Source: Taishania sp036758285
GTDB lineage: Bacteria > Bacteroidota > Bacteroidia > Flavobacteriales_D > Crocinitomicaceae
Length of the DNA: 64,000 nucleotides
Reading direction: 5' to 3'
Assembly: GCA_036758285.1 (NCBI GenBank)
Contig: DAIOWV010000009.1
Coordinates: forward strand, 1-64,000
Position numbers and translations under genes: made by a program. This document shows, piece after piece, positions 33,523-41,737 of this stretch. The notes under the pieces were generated by a model. That model was not told the origin of the DNA and made no database searches. It was given only the letters and a program-made list of their open reading frames with translations. Numbering within the stretch: the first letter of the stretch is position 1; each line of letters starts with the position of its first letter.

Positions 33523-35994
33523 ATGAGCGAACGCAAAACCTATTTTGTTGATGTAATATTGCCAATTCCTGTTAATCGGGAGTTTACGTATCGTGTACCT
33601 TTTGAAATGAATGATTTTATTTTAGAAGGAGTAAGGGTTGTTGTTCCTTTTGGAAAATCAAAGTTTTACACGGCTATTGTCACTAAAGTTCACGAAGAGA
33701 TTCCTCAAGATTACGTTGCAAAATATGTTGAGTTTATTTTAGATGAATCTCCTATTATTACAGGTAATCAATATGCTTTTTGGAAATGGATTGCTAAATA
33801 TTACATGGCTCCAATTGGTGATGTGTTAAATGCAGCATTACCTGCAAATTTTAAGCTGGCAAGTGAAACAAAAATCTTACTGCATCCTGATTTTAATAAG
33901 TTGATTTCTTTGAATGAAAAGGAAAGTATACTTGTAGATTCACTGGAAATTAGAGAAGAATTAACACTGAAAGAAATATCCGAAATACTGTCAGTTAAAA
34001 ACGCTCATCCGATTGTTAAACAGTTAATTGATAAAAGGGTAGTTGTTACTCAGGAAGAGCTGAATCAAAAATTCACTCCAAAAAAAGAAAGTTTTGTATG
34101 CATTAACCCTGTTTTTTCTGATGATGAACTGAATGATGTGTTGAACTTATTGGAAAGTAATAAATCAAAAGCTTCTCAATTAGATGCGTTACTTCAAATT
34201 ATTAAATTTCGATTAGATTCGAAACAAAATTACATACCTAAAAAAGAAATATTAGAGGTTGGGGTTTCTGTTTCTACTTTGAATACACTTGAAAAAAATG
34301 GTTATGTTTTGATTGAAAAATTAGAAGTTAGCCGTTTAAAACGACCACTTTCTGAAGATCAAGAAATCAAAGAATTATCAGAAGCTCAAGAGCTTGCCTT
34401 TAATCAGATTAAAGATTCTTTTCAAACACATTTTGTAACATTATTGCACGGTGTTACAGGTTCTGGTAAAACAGAAATATATATGAAGTTGATAAAAGAA
34501 CAACTTCAACAAGGAAAACAAGTCCTTTTCTTATTGCCAGAGATTGCTTTGACAACTCAATTAATTCAACGATTATCTGTTTATTTTGGTGATTTTATTG
34601 GGGTTTATCATTCAAAATTTAATCAAAATGAAAGGGTTGAGATTTGGAATAATGTTTTAGATGATAATCCGACAAAATTTCGATTAATTGTTGGTGCGAG
34701 ATCATCTATATTTTTACCTTTTAAAAATTTAGGTTTAATCATTGTTGATGAGGAACATGAAGGTACTTTTAAGCAGTACGACCCATCACCAAGATACAAT
34801 GCAAGAGACGCCTCTTTAGTTTTGGCTAAATTGCATAATGCAAAAGTTTTATTAGGTTCTGCAACTCCAGCCATTGAAACGTATTACAATGCTAAAAATG
34901 GCAAATACGGATTAGTAGAATTAAATACGCGTTTTAGTGGAGTACAACTTCCTGAGATATTAAGCGCAGATATGCGAAAAGCACGAATTCAAAAAAGTGT
35001 ACAATCTGATTTTTCAATGTTTCTGATAGATGAAATTAGAGCAGCATTAAAAAATGAAAAACAAGTCATATTGTTTCAAAACAGAAGAGGATATACACCA
35101 CTTTGGATGTGTGAAATTTGCCATTGGACACCAAAATGTACAAATTGTGATGTCTCTTTGACATATCACAAACATACAAATTCTTTAAAATGTCACTATT
35201 GTAGCTATGTTCAGCCTCCTGTTGGTACTTGTTCTGCATGTGGAAGTACTCGCATAAAAATGCTTGGTTTTGGTACTGAAAAAATTGAAGATGATTTGGG
35301 AGTTATTTTGCCCAATGTAAAGATTCAACGATTAGATTTAGATACAACTCGAAATAAAAATGCATACGAAAACATACTTAATGATTTCGGTGAAAGGAAG
35401 ATCGATGTTCTAATTGGAACTCAAATGGTGTCAAAAGGTCTTGATTTTAAAGATGTTGCACTTGTAGGGATTTTGGATGCTGATTTAATGCTTAATCGCT
35501 CAGATTTTCGGGCATTTGAAAGAAGTTTTCAATTGATGTCACAGGTAGCAGGTCGAGCAGGGAGGGACAAAGAAAGGGGAAAGGTAATAATTCAAACAGG
35601 GGATATTGATCATTGGGTGATTCAAAAAGTGAATCAACATGACTATATTGGGTTTTATAATGCTGAAATTATAGAAAGAAAGAATTTTTTCTATCCTCCA
35701 TTTTATAAAATCATAAATATTACACTAAAGCATAAGGACGAACAAATTGTAAATACAGGTTCTCAAACTTTAGCAAATGCACTTAAAACTGTTTTTAAAG
35801 AAAGAGTGTTAGGGCCTGAATTTCCTGTTGTAAAACGTATTCAAAATCAATTCTTGAAGCAAATCAAGTTAAAAATTGAACGAGACGCTCCTGATTCAAA
35901 AATTAAAGATAAAATTGTCGAATTATTAGACGTGTTTTATAGTAATCCGGATCATAAAAGTATTCGTGTCGTTATAGATGTTGATCCAGCTTAG
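33523..35994 (+). CDS. priA: Primosomal replication restart helicase PriA
   Basis: The protein has 823 aa. It recognises stalled forks and loads the replicative helicase again. The N-terminal 3'BD domain starts YFVDVILPIPVNREFTYRVP. The Walker A motif is LLHGVTGSGKTEIY (about 306-319), followed by the DEEH box IIVDEEHEGTFKQYD (about 408). A zinc region of paired cysteines covers about 530-575 (CEICHWTPKCTNCDVSL, CHYC, CSAC). The later motifs GTQMVSKGLDF and QVAGRAGRD complete the SF2 helicase. It has a consensus promoter and no operon partners. Confidence 0.96.
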   Translation: MSERKTYFVDVILPIPVNREFTYRVPFEMNDFILEGVRVVVPFGKSKFYTAIVTKVHEEIPQDYVAKYVEFILDESPIITGNQYAFWKWIAKYYMAPIGDVLNAALPANFKLASETKILLHPDFNKLISLNEKESILVDSLEIREELTLKEISEILSVKNAHPIVKQLIDKRVVVTQEELNQKFTPKKESFVCINPVFSDDELNDVLNLLESNKSKASQLDALLQIIKFRLDSKQNYIPKKEILEVGVSVSTLNTLEKNGYVLIEKLEVSRLKRPLSEDQEIKELSEAQELAFNQIKDSFQTHFVTLLHGVTGSGKTEIYMKLIKEQLQQGKQVLFLLPEIALTTQLIQRLSVYFGDFIGVYHSKFNQNERVEIWNNVLDDNPTKFRLIVGARSSIFLPFKNLGLIIVDEEHEGTFKQYDPSPRYNARDASLVLAKLHNAKVLLGSATPAIETYYNAKNGKYGLVELNTRFSGVQLPEILSADMRKARIQKSVQSDFSMFLIDEIRAALKNEKQVILFQNRRGYTPLWMCEICHWTPKCTNCDVSLTYHKHTNSLKCHYCSYVQPPVGTCSACGSTRIKMLGFGTEKIEDDLGVILPNVKIQRLDLDTTRNKNAYENILNDFGERKIDVLIGTQMVSKGLDFKDVALVGILDADLMLNRSDFRAFERSFQLMSQVAGRAGRDKERGKVIIQTGDIDHWVIQKVNQHDYIGFYNAEIIERKNFFYPPFYKIINITLKHKDEQIVNTGSQTLANALKTVFKERVLGPEFPVVKRIQNQFLKQIKLKIERDAPDSKIKDKIVELLDVFYSNPDHKSIRVVIDVDPA

Positions 35995-36165
35995 TGTATA
36001 TTAGCGAGAATAAACAAATCTTCATTATTGTTTAATGTTCTTCCAAAAGAACTAATCTGTTTTTTGTTGTGGTAAAATAGAGTTAGTTCAAGAATAAATT
36101 TACTTTATTAAATAAAAGAAGATTCGTTTATTACAGATGTCAATAACAACATAACAATTTTAAAT

Positions 36166-37022
36166 CTACCCTAAATAAGATTTTAAAGCTTTACTTCTAG
36201 AAGTATGTCTTAATCTTCGAATGGCTTTCTCTTTGATTTGTCGAACACGTTCTCTCGTTAAGTCGAAACGCTCACCGATTTCTTCCAATGTTAAAGGAGC
36301 TTTGCCATTTAATCCATAATACATTCTTACAACATCTCCTTCACGAGAAGTAAGTGTAGATAAAGAACGTTCAATGTCTTTTCTTAATGATTCTACAGCC
36401 AAACCATCTTCAGGTGTTGGAAGTGAATCATTTGCTAGCACATCATATAAACTTGAAGACGATTCATCCCCTTCGACCAATTGTGCATCCATTGATACAT
36501 GTCTTCCTGCGTTTGCTAAGGATTGTCTTACATCATTTACACTACACTCTAAAAAATCAGCTAATTCATCTGCAGTTGGCGGACGTTCATATTTTTGTTC
36601 CAACTCAGAAAATGCACGATTAATTCGATTAATGGTTCCAATTTTGTTTAATGGAAGTCTTACTATACGTGCCTGTTCAGCTAATGCTTGTAAAATTGAC
36701 TGACGAATCCACCAAACAGCATAAGAAATGAATTTAAAACCACGAGTTTCATCAAAGCGTTCAGCTGCTTTAATTAACCCCATATTTCCCTCATTGATTA
36801 AGTCAGGGAGAGTCAATCCTTGATTTTGGTATTGTTTTGATACTGAAACAACAAAACGAAGATTTGCTTTTGTTAATCGTTCTAATGCTGCTCGGTCGCC
36901 TTCTCGGATGCGTTTTGCTCTTCTGCTGTAACCATCTCAACTCTTCCAATCTCTTGCAGGTACTTGTCTAATGAAGCAGTTTCCCTGTTTGTCACTTGTT
37001 TTGCTATCTTAAGTTGTCTCAT
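36166..37022 (-). CDS. rpoD: Primary sigma factor RpoD, interrupted by a frameshift
   Basis: This is the main sigma factor of the short Bacteroidota type (about 287 aa). The true start is the ATG at 37022 (MRQLKIAKQVTNRETASLDK). After 34 codons (ending EMVTAE) the frame breaks at 36918/36919, and this frame hits a TAG at 36882-36884. From 36918 the second frame runs AKRIREGDRAALERLTKANL through regions 2 (TLPDLINEGNMGLIKAAERF, WWIRQSILQALAEQ), 3 and 4 (LTLEEIGERFDLTRERVRQI) to the stop. Family alignment from memory expects about five more residues (EEVEL-like) at the break. A 13-nt deletion would explain both the frame and the length (289 aa). The gene is essential, so a sequence or assembly error is most likely. 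No internal start would keep region 1.2. Confidence 0.85.
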
Positions 37023-37267
37023 GGCTGAAAGTATTAAAGATTCGACATTGTATTAAATACTACGTTTAAGTTAGAAAATTATTTTTGTATTATTCATAAA
37101 ATATGTTATTTTTTTGTAAAGTGTAGCTTTCATTGATTATATGGTATTTTTTAAAGGATATTTTTATTTTTTATTCAGAATGAAATGTATTTTACTGATA
37201 TTTAATAGTTTAATTAAGCTGGTTTTTCTAGCGTCTAATTTTCAATTAGATTGTAAATAAAAAAGTC

Positions 37268-37275
37268 TACTTTTG
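37268..37275 (+). promoter_or_regulatory. TAnnTTTG (-7) element 4 nt before the radical SAM start
   Basis: TACTTTTG is an exact match ending 4 nt before the GTG at 37280. Transcription would begin at or next to the start codon, implying a leaderless mRNA. Confidence 0.5.
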
Positions 37276-37279
37276 AAAA

Positions 37280-38299
37280 GTGAATAAATTACGCGATACA
37301 TTTAATATAATTAGACATCTTACTTTTAGTAGAATTTGGAATTTAATTGTACTATATTTCTCTTATTTTATTTCACGTATTAGAAAAAAAAGTGTCCATA
37401 AAGGAATGCCTTTTTCTTTAAGTATTGAACCTACTACGGCATGTAATCTTGGATGCCCTGAATGTCCAAGTGGACTAAAACAGTTTACCCGCCCAACTGG
37501 AAAATTAAAATTAGATGTACATCAAGACATATTAAATCAAGTTTCAAAAACTGTTTTTTATATCAATTACTATTTTCAAGGAGAACCTTTTTTGAATCCC
37601 AATTTTTTAGATTTAATAATTGAAGCTAAAAAACGTAAAATTTATACAGCCACTTCGACGAATGCACATTTCATAAATAAGGTAAAGGCAGAAGAAATTG
37701 TAAAATCTGGTTTAGATCGATTGATTATTTCCATTGATGGCATGACACAAAAAACCTATGAAAATTATAGGGTTAATGGAAGTTTGGAGAAAGTCATTGA
37801 AGGCACACAATTTTTGTTGGATGCAAAAAAGAAATTGAAATCTAAAACACCACATTTAATTTTTCAATTCTTAGCTGTAAAACCCAATGAACACGAAATT
37901 GATGAGATAATTGAATTTGGTCATACAATGAAGGTGGATGAAGTGAGAATTAAAACAGCTCAATTGTATGATTACGAGAATGGTAATTCATTGATGCCGG
38001 ATAATGAAAAATATGCTCGTTACAAATTAAATAAAAACGGTACTTATTCTCTTAAATATAAAACGGGTAATCATTGTTGGAGAATGTGGTCAAGCTGTGT
38101 TTTTACTTGGGATGCAGGTATCGTTCCTTGCTGTTTTGATAAAGATGCGCAACATCAACTAGGGAATTTGAAAAATAAATCCTTTGCTGAAATTTGGAAT
38201 TCCGAAAAATACAATGGTTTTCGTTCTGCAGTTTTAAACCATAGAAATCAAATTGACATCTGTAAGAATTGTTCTGAAGGAACTAAGGTTTGGGCTTAG
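37280..38299 (+). CDS. Radical SAM/SPASM domain protein
   Basis: The protein has 339 aa. The radical SAM cluster motif CxxxCxxC lies at about 57-64 (EPTTACNLGCPECPSG). The core continues with FQGEPFLNPNF, ATSTNAHF and RLIISIDGMTQKTYE. A C-terminal SPASM domain holds further cluster cysteines (NHCWRMWSSC, VPCCFDKD, ICKNC). These enzymes cleave S-adenosylmethionine to make a radical; SPASM members often modify peptides, but no precursor peptide gene is next to it. The closest remembered relatives are a conserved Bacteroidota family of unknown substrate. An in-frame TGA lies two codons upstream, so the GTG is the first possible start. It overlaps the convergent lipoprotein gene by 4 nt. Confidence 0.85.
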   Translation: MNKLRDTFNIIRHLTFSRIWNLIVLYFSYFISRIRKKSVHKGMPFSLSIEPTTACNLGCPECPSGLKQFTRPTGKLKLDVHQDILNQVSKTVFYINYYFQGEPFLNPNFLDLIIEAKKRKIYTATSTNAHFINKVKAEEIVKSGLDRLIISIDGMTQKTYENYRVNGSLEKVIEGTQFLLDAKKKLKSKTPHLIFQFLAVKPNEHEIDEIIEFGHTMKVDEVRIKTAQLYDYENGNSLMPDNEKYARYKLNKNGTYSLKYKTGNHCWRMWSSCVFTWDAGIVPCCFDKDAQHQLGNLKNKSFAEIWNSEKYNGFRSAVLNHRNQIDICKNCSEGTKVWA

Positions 38300-38910
38300 T
38301 AATTAAGTTCTAAGTCAACAGTATCCATAAATGTTGTTGTAACTTCTTTTGTACCGTTAAACGATGTATTTATTTTGAAGTAAGAGATTTCATATTTAGT
38401 GGCTGCGTCATTTATGCAATAGAAAAATGTATCTGTAATCCCTGTAAAACGGCGATATCCTTCAGGACAACATTCTTCACAACCAGATTTTCCTTTTGTT
38501 CTGACGATATCCATGATAGTACTAGAACTAGCTGAATGTTTTAATATAATTTTTACCCATGATTTTCCAGTGGTAGACAAGTTAATAACATTGTCATTCT
38601 TTAAGGTTAATTCATCAAAGTTTACAAGATGATTGATCTCAAAATATCCGTTTTTGCTTAAAGAAAGGTTTACAGAATTGAACCGATCTCTTTTGGTTGT
38701 AAACGAATAATTTCCTTCACTGTCTGTTTGTAAAGTCGTAAGATGCGATTCAATACCACTTTGATTAGTTTTTGTCACATAAATCGTTGCATTTGCTAAG
38801 GGTTGATTGTATGTTGCGTCAGTTATAGTACCTTTTATGGTGAAATCAGATTGTCCTTTCTTGCAAGCAGAAAGAATAGTAATGAATAGAAAAAGATAAA
38901 TTAACTTCAT
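38296..38910 (-). CDS. Lipoprotein with carboxypeptidase regulatory-like domain
   Basis: The protein has 204 aa. The signal ends in the lipobox ILSAC (Cys16). Residues 24-115 resemble a CarboxypepD_reg-like Ig fold (IKGTITDATYNQPLANATIYV, TLQTDSEGNYSFTTKRDRF). A tight cysteine cluster follows, GCEECCPEGYRR, with another Cys about 20 residues on. The function is unknown. Its stop codon interleaves with that of the convergent radical SAM gene (shared CTTAG). No terminator is seen between them, so their transcripts must overlap at the 3' ends. Confidence 0.75.
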   Translation of the reverse strand: MKLIYLFLFITILSACKKGQSDFTIKGTITDATYNQPLANATIYVTKTNQSGIESHLTTLQTDSEGNYSFTTKRDRFNSVNLSLSKNGYFEINHLVNFDELTLKNDNVINLSTTGKSWVKIILKHSASSSTIMDIVRTKGKSGCEECCPEGYRRFTGITDTFFYCINDAATKYEISYFKINTSFNGTKEVTTTFMDTVDLELNY

Positions 38911-39001
38911 GATTTTATGGTTTAATTAACTCTAATTTAATTCATTTCACGATTAATGTAAAAAAAAGACTTGCTATTTACTAAAGTGTAGTAAATTCAG
39001 A

Positions 39002-39274
39002 TTAATCTCTAAGGTATTTTTTTTCTGCCCAAAAAGTACCAAATGGAATTAATGATGATAGAAGTAAAATTCCTGTTTTTTTCATATCCCATTTAAACTT
39101 ATATGCACCAATTACCACTAATAAACAAAAAGCGATAAATAGAAATCCGTGAGCCATTCCTATTATTTTATTAGGCCAAACGATATCTAACATGTATTTT
39201 AAAGGCATTGTTAATCCGAAAGCTAAATAAGAAATCCCTTCTGCTATAGCTGTTATTCTTAATGTTTTAAGCAT
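39002..39274 (-). CDS. DUF3817 small membrane protein
   Basis: The protein has 90 aa with three hydrophobic segments (about 7-27, 38-58, 67-83). The pattern RITAIAEGISYLAFGLTMPLKY and GMAHGFLFIAF is typical of DUF3817, a small integral membrane family of unknown role. It starts 1 nt after the antiporter stop codon, so the two are co-transcribed and a functional link is plausible. The signature His in AHGFLF is present. Confidence 0.85.
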   Translation of the reverse strand: MLKTLRITAIAEGISYLAFGLTMPLKYMLDIVWPNKIIGMAHGFLFIAFCLLVVIGAYKFKWDMKKTGILLLSSLIPFGTFWAEKKYLRD

Positions 39275-39275
39275 G

Positions 39276-40523
39276 TTATTTTTCGTCTTTTAATACTTTT
39301 TGAGATACTTTACCAACAGTTAATCCCTGTACAAAGATAGAGAATACAACCACGAAGTACGTCATTTCTAATAATAATTCTTTGTATTGAGGATCGTTTA
39401 CGGTTAATACCAAAGCTATAGATACACCGCCTCTAAGCCCTCCCCAAACTAACATCTTAAGAGTACCTTTTGATAATTTTGGTTTGAAAGGAACAATTGT
39501 GGCAGGTAATACAATCGACACTGTTCTTGCGAATAATACGACAACGATTGCTATTGTAGAAATTCCCCAGTAAGATTCAAAGTTTTCAATTATAAGCAGT
39601 TCTAATCCAATGAATAAGAATAAAATGGCATTTAAAACTTCGTCAATTAATTCCCAAAATTTTGAGAGATATTCCTTCGTTAATTTTGACATGGCTGTTT
39701 TTTTACCATAATTACCAATGAATAATCCAGCAGCAACCATTGCCAATGGACCTGAAATATGGAAAAAACTTGCAATTAAATACCCCCCCATTACAACTGA
39801 TAATGTGATTAAGACAGAAACTATGTAGTCATCAATTACTTTCATTGCTCTAGAAGCACTATATCCAAGAGCCAGTCCAAGAGCCAGTCCACCTAAAACT
39901 TCTTTTGCGAGTAACAATGATATTTTTCCTAAATTAACCTCCATGTCCGGAGTTTGAGTCATTTGGAAGATAACAACGAAAAGTACAACAGCAACGCCAT
40001 CATTAAAAAGTGATTCTCCAGTTATTTTTGTTTCAAGGGATTTACTAACATTTGCTTTTTTTAAGATTCCTAGTACAGCAATTGGGTCTGTTGGTGAAAT
40101 GAGTGCTCCAAAAAGAAGACAATACACAAATGGTAATTCAATACTAAATAAAGGTGCGAGATAGTAAAATATTCCACCAATTACGAATGTTGAAAGTATT
40201 ACACTAAATGTAGAGAATATTAAAACAGGAATTTTTTGTTCTTTTAAATCTGAAAATTGAACATGAATTGCACCTGCAAATAATAGGAAATTTAACATTC
40301 CTCCCATAAGTATTTCAGTGAAATCGATGCCAGATATAAGGTTGTGTAAGTCCTTTGTCATTTCAGGAAATAAACTTTCACCTGCGATTCTTGCAAAAAT
40401 TGAAACTGTAATTGCTATCAGCATGATTCCAATTGTTGAAGGAAGTTTTAAATATCTAAGGTTGATGTATGCAAAAATTGATGCTAAAACGATGAGAATA
40501 GAAAATGAATAATATAACTCCAT
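39276..40523 (-). CDS. Na+/H+ (cation/proton) antiporter, CPA1 type
   Basis: The protein has 415 aa with about twelve membrane segments in the cytoplasmic membrane. It shows the family ion-binding pattern: SPTDPIAVLGILKKA in one helix and GESLFNDGVAVVLF in the next, where Asn-Asp is the CPA1 signature. A late WGGLRGGVSIALVL helix is also typical. It exchanges Na+ or another cation for protons, supporting pH and salt balance. The downstream DUF3817 gene is 1 nt away. No regulatory C-terminal domain is present; it ends shortly after the last helix. Confidence 0.9.
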   Translation of the reverse strand: MELYYSFSILIVLASIFAYINLRYLKLPSTIGIMLIAITVSIFARIAGESLFPEMTKDLHNLISGIDFTEILMGGMLNFLLFAGAIHVQFSDLKEQKIPVLIFSTFSVILSTFVIGGIFYYLAPLFSIELPFVYCLLFGALISPTDPIAVLGILKKANVSKSLETKITGESLFNDGVAVVLFVVIFQMTQTPDMEVNLGKISLLLAKEVLGGLALGLALGYSASRAMKVIDDYIVSVLITLSVVMGGYLIASFFHISGPLAMVAAGLFIGNYGKKTAMSKLTKEYLSKFWELIDEVLNAILFLFIGLELLIIENFESYWGISTIAIVVVLFARTVSIVLPATIVPFKPKLSKGTLKMLVWGGLRGGVSIALVLTVNDPQYKELLLEMTYFVVVFSIFVQGLTVGKVSQKVLKDEK

Positions 40524-40623
40524 ATTGATTTTGTGTTTTTTACAAAAATGCCAATAAAAGATTGTAATTGAAAGGAAAAAATGACATTTTACAACTTTAA
40601 ATGTGTATAAAATGCAATTTCAG

Positions 40624-41496
40624 TTAGGATAAAACGTCGTCTAATTGTGGTTTAGAAAACTGAAAACCAGCTGATTTTATTTTTTTGTTACTTGCTTTTG
40701 CACCATTCAAAACCATTTCTGACATTTTTCCAAGTGCCATTTGAATAATAACTTTTGGCACGTTTGGCAACCAAAGCCGTTTATTCATTTTTTTAGCGAT
40801 TGCTTTTGTCAATTCTTCATTCGATGAGTTATTCGCATTTGTGTTATAAGTACCTTCAAGTTTATTTGCAATTACAAATTCAAATAGTTTTACCAAGTCT
40901 GAAATGTGAACCCAAGGCATTTGCTGTTTACCGGAACCAATTGGTGAACCAATGCCAAGACCTATCGTTTTACTCATTTGCTTTAATGCACCTTGTCGCC
41001 ATTCAAGTACAACAGCAATTCTTAATTTTGATACAATAGCTTTATTCGTAAAGTAATCAGCAGCATTTTCCCAGTTTTTAACTAAATTACTTAAGAAATC
41101 CAGTCCGTAAGGAGATTCTTCCGTATGTTCAATCAAGCCATCATCAAATCCGTAAGCTGTTATTCCTGATGCTGAAATGTAATGTTCTAATTTTGGAAAT
41201 GATTCGACTTGATTGTGTAGTGATTTAGTAATATCTATCCTTGAATGAATTAATTTTTGTCTTTGCTTTTTGGTCCATCTTCGATTATTGATTCCTTCTC
41301 CACATAAGTTAATGATGACTTGAATGTTAGTACATTTTGTTTTGTCAATTATATTTTTAGTTGGATCCCATAAAATGTGATTATCATTTTTTGGAGTTCG
41401 CGTTAAAATTTTGACATCGTAGCCTTTTAATGTTAAGTGATTTTCCAAGTGTTGACCAATATAACCAGTGCCTCCAGCAATTAAAACTGTTTTCAT
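40624..41496 (-). CDS. TIGR01777-type NAD-dependent epimerase-like protein
   Basis: The protein has 290 aa. It has an extended SDR Rossmann fold: the dinucleotide motif GGTGYIGQHL (8-17), INLCGEGINNRRW and the ISASGITAYG region. The C-terminal DUF1731-like part has PMPWVHISDL-like QMPWVHISDLV and ends near GFQFSKPQLDDVL. This is the YfcH/SULA family, whose substrate is not known. It is a single gene on the minus strand, cytosolic, and its neighbours give no functional hint. Confidence 0.87.
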   Translation of the reverse strand: MKTVLIAGGTGYIGQHLENHLTLKGYDVKILTRTPKNDNHILWDPTKNIIDKTKCTNIQVIINLCGEGINNRRWTKKQRQKLIHSRIDITKSLHNQVESFPKLEHYISASGITAYGFDDGLIEHTEESPYGLDFLSNLVKNWENAADYFTNKAIVSKLRIAVVLEWRQGALKQMSKTIGLGIGSPIGSGKQQMPWVHISDLVKLFEFVIANKLEGTYNTNANNSSNEELTKAIAKKMNKRLWLPNVPKVIIQMALGKMSEMVLNGAKASNKKIKSAGFQFSKPQLDDVLS

Positions 41497-41642
41497 TTGA
41501 ATTTATTTGACTTTAAAAATGGTAATAAAAAATGAAAAATTTGACGGTTTTTTTGTTATCAACTAGTTAATCATTCGTTTGAAAAAATAATGTTATGCAT
41601 ATTAAATTATTCACACTTAAATAATTATTGACTTTTTTGCTG

Positions 41643-41650
41643 TAGTTTTG
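41643..41650 (+). promoter_or_regulatory. TAnnTTTG (-7) element for the 41738 gene
   Basis: TAGTTTTG is an exact match, 87 bp before the ATG, so the mRNA would have a leader of about 80 nt. Confidence 0.45.
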
Positions 41651-41737
41651 CAGCGAAAACTTATTATCCACAATTCATTTCTATTTGAAAGGGGATTTTG
41701 GAACTATTTATACTAAAAATATAACTTCAATTTTACC

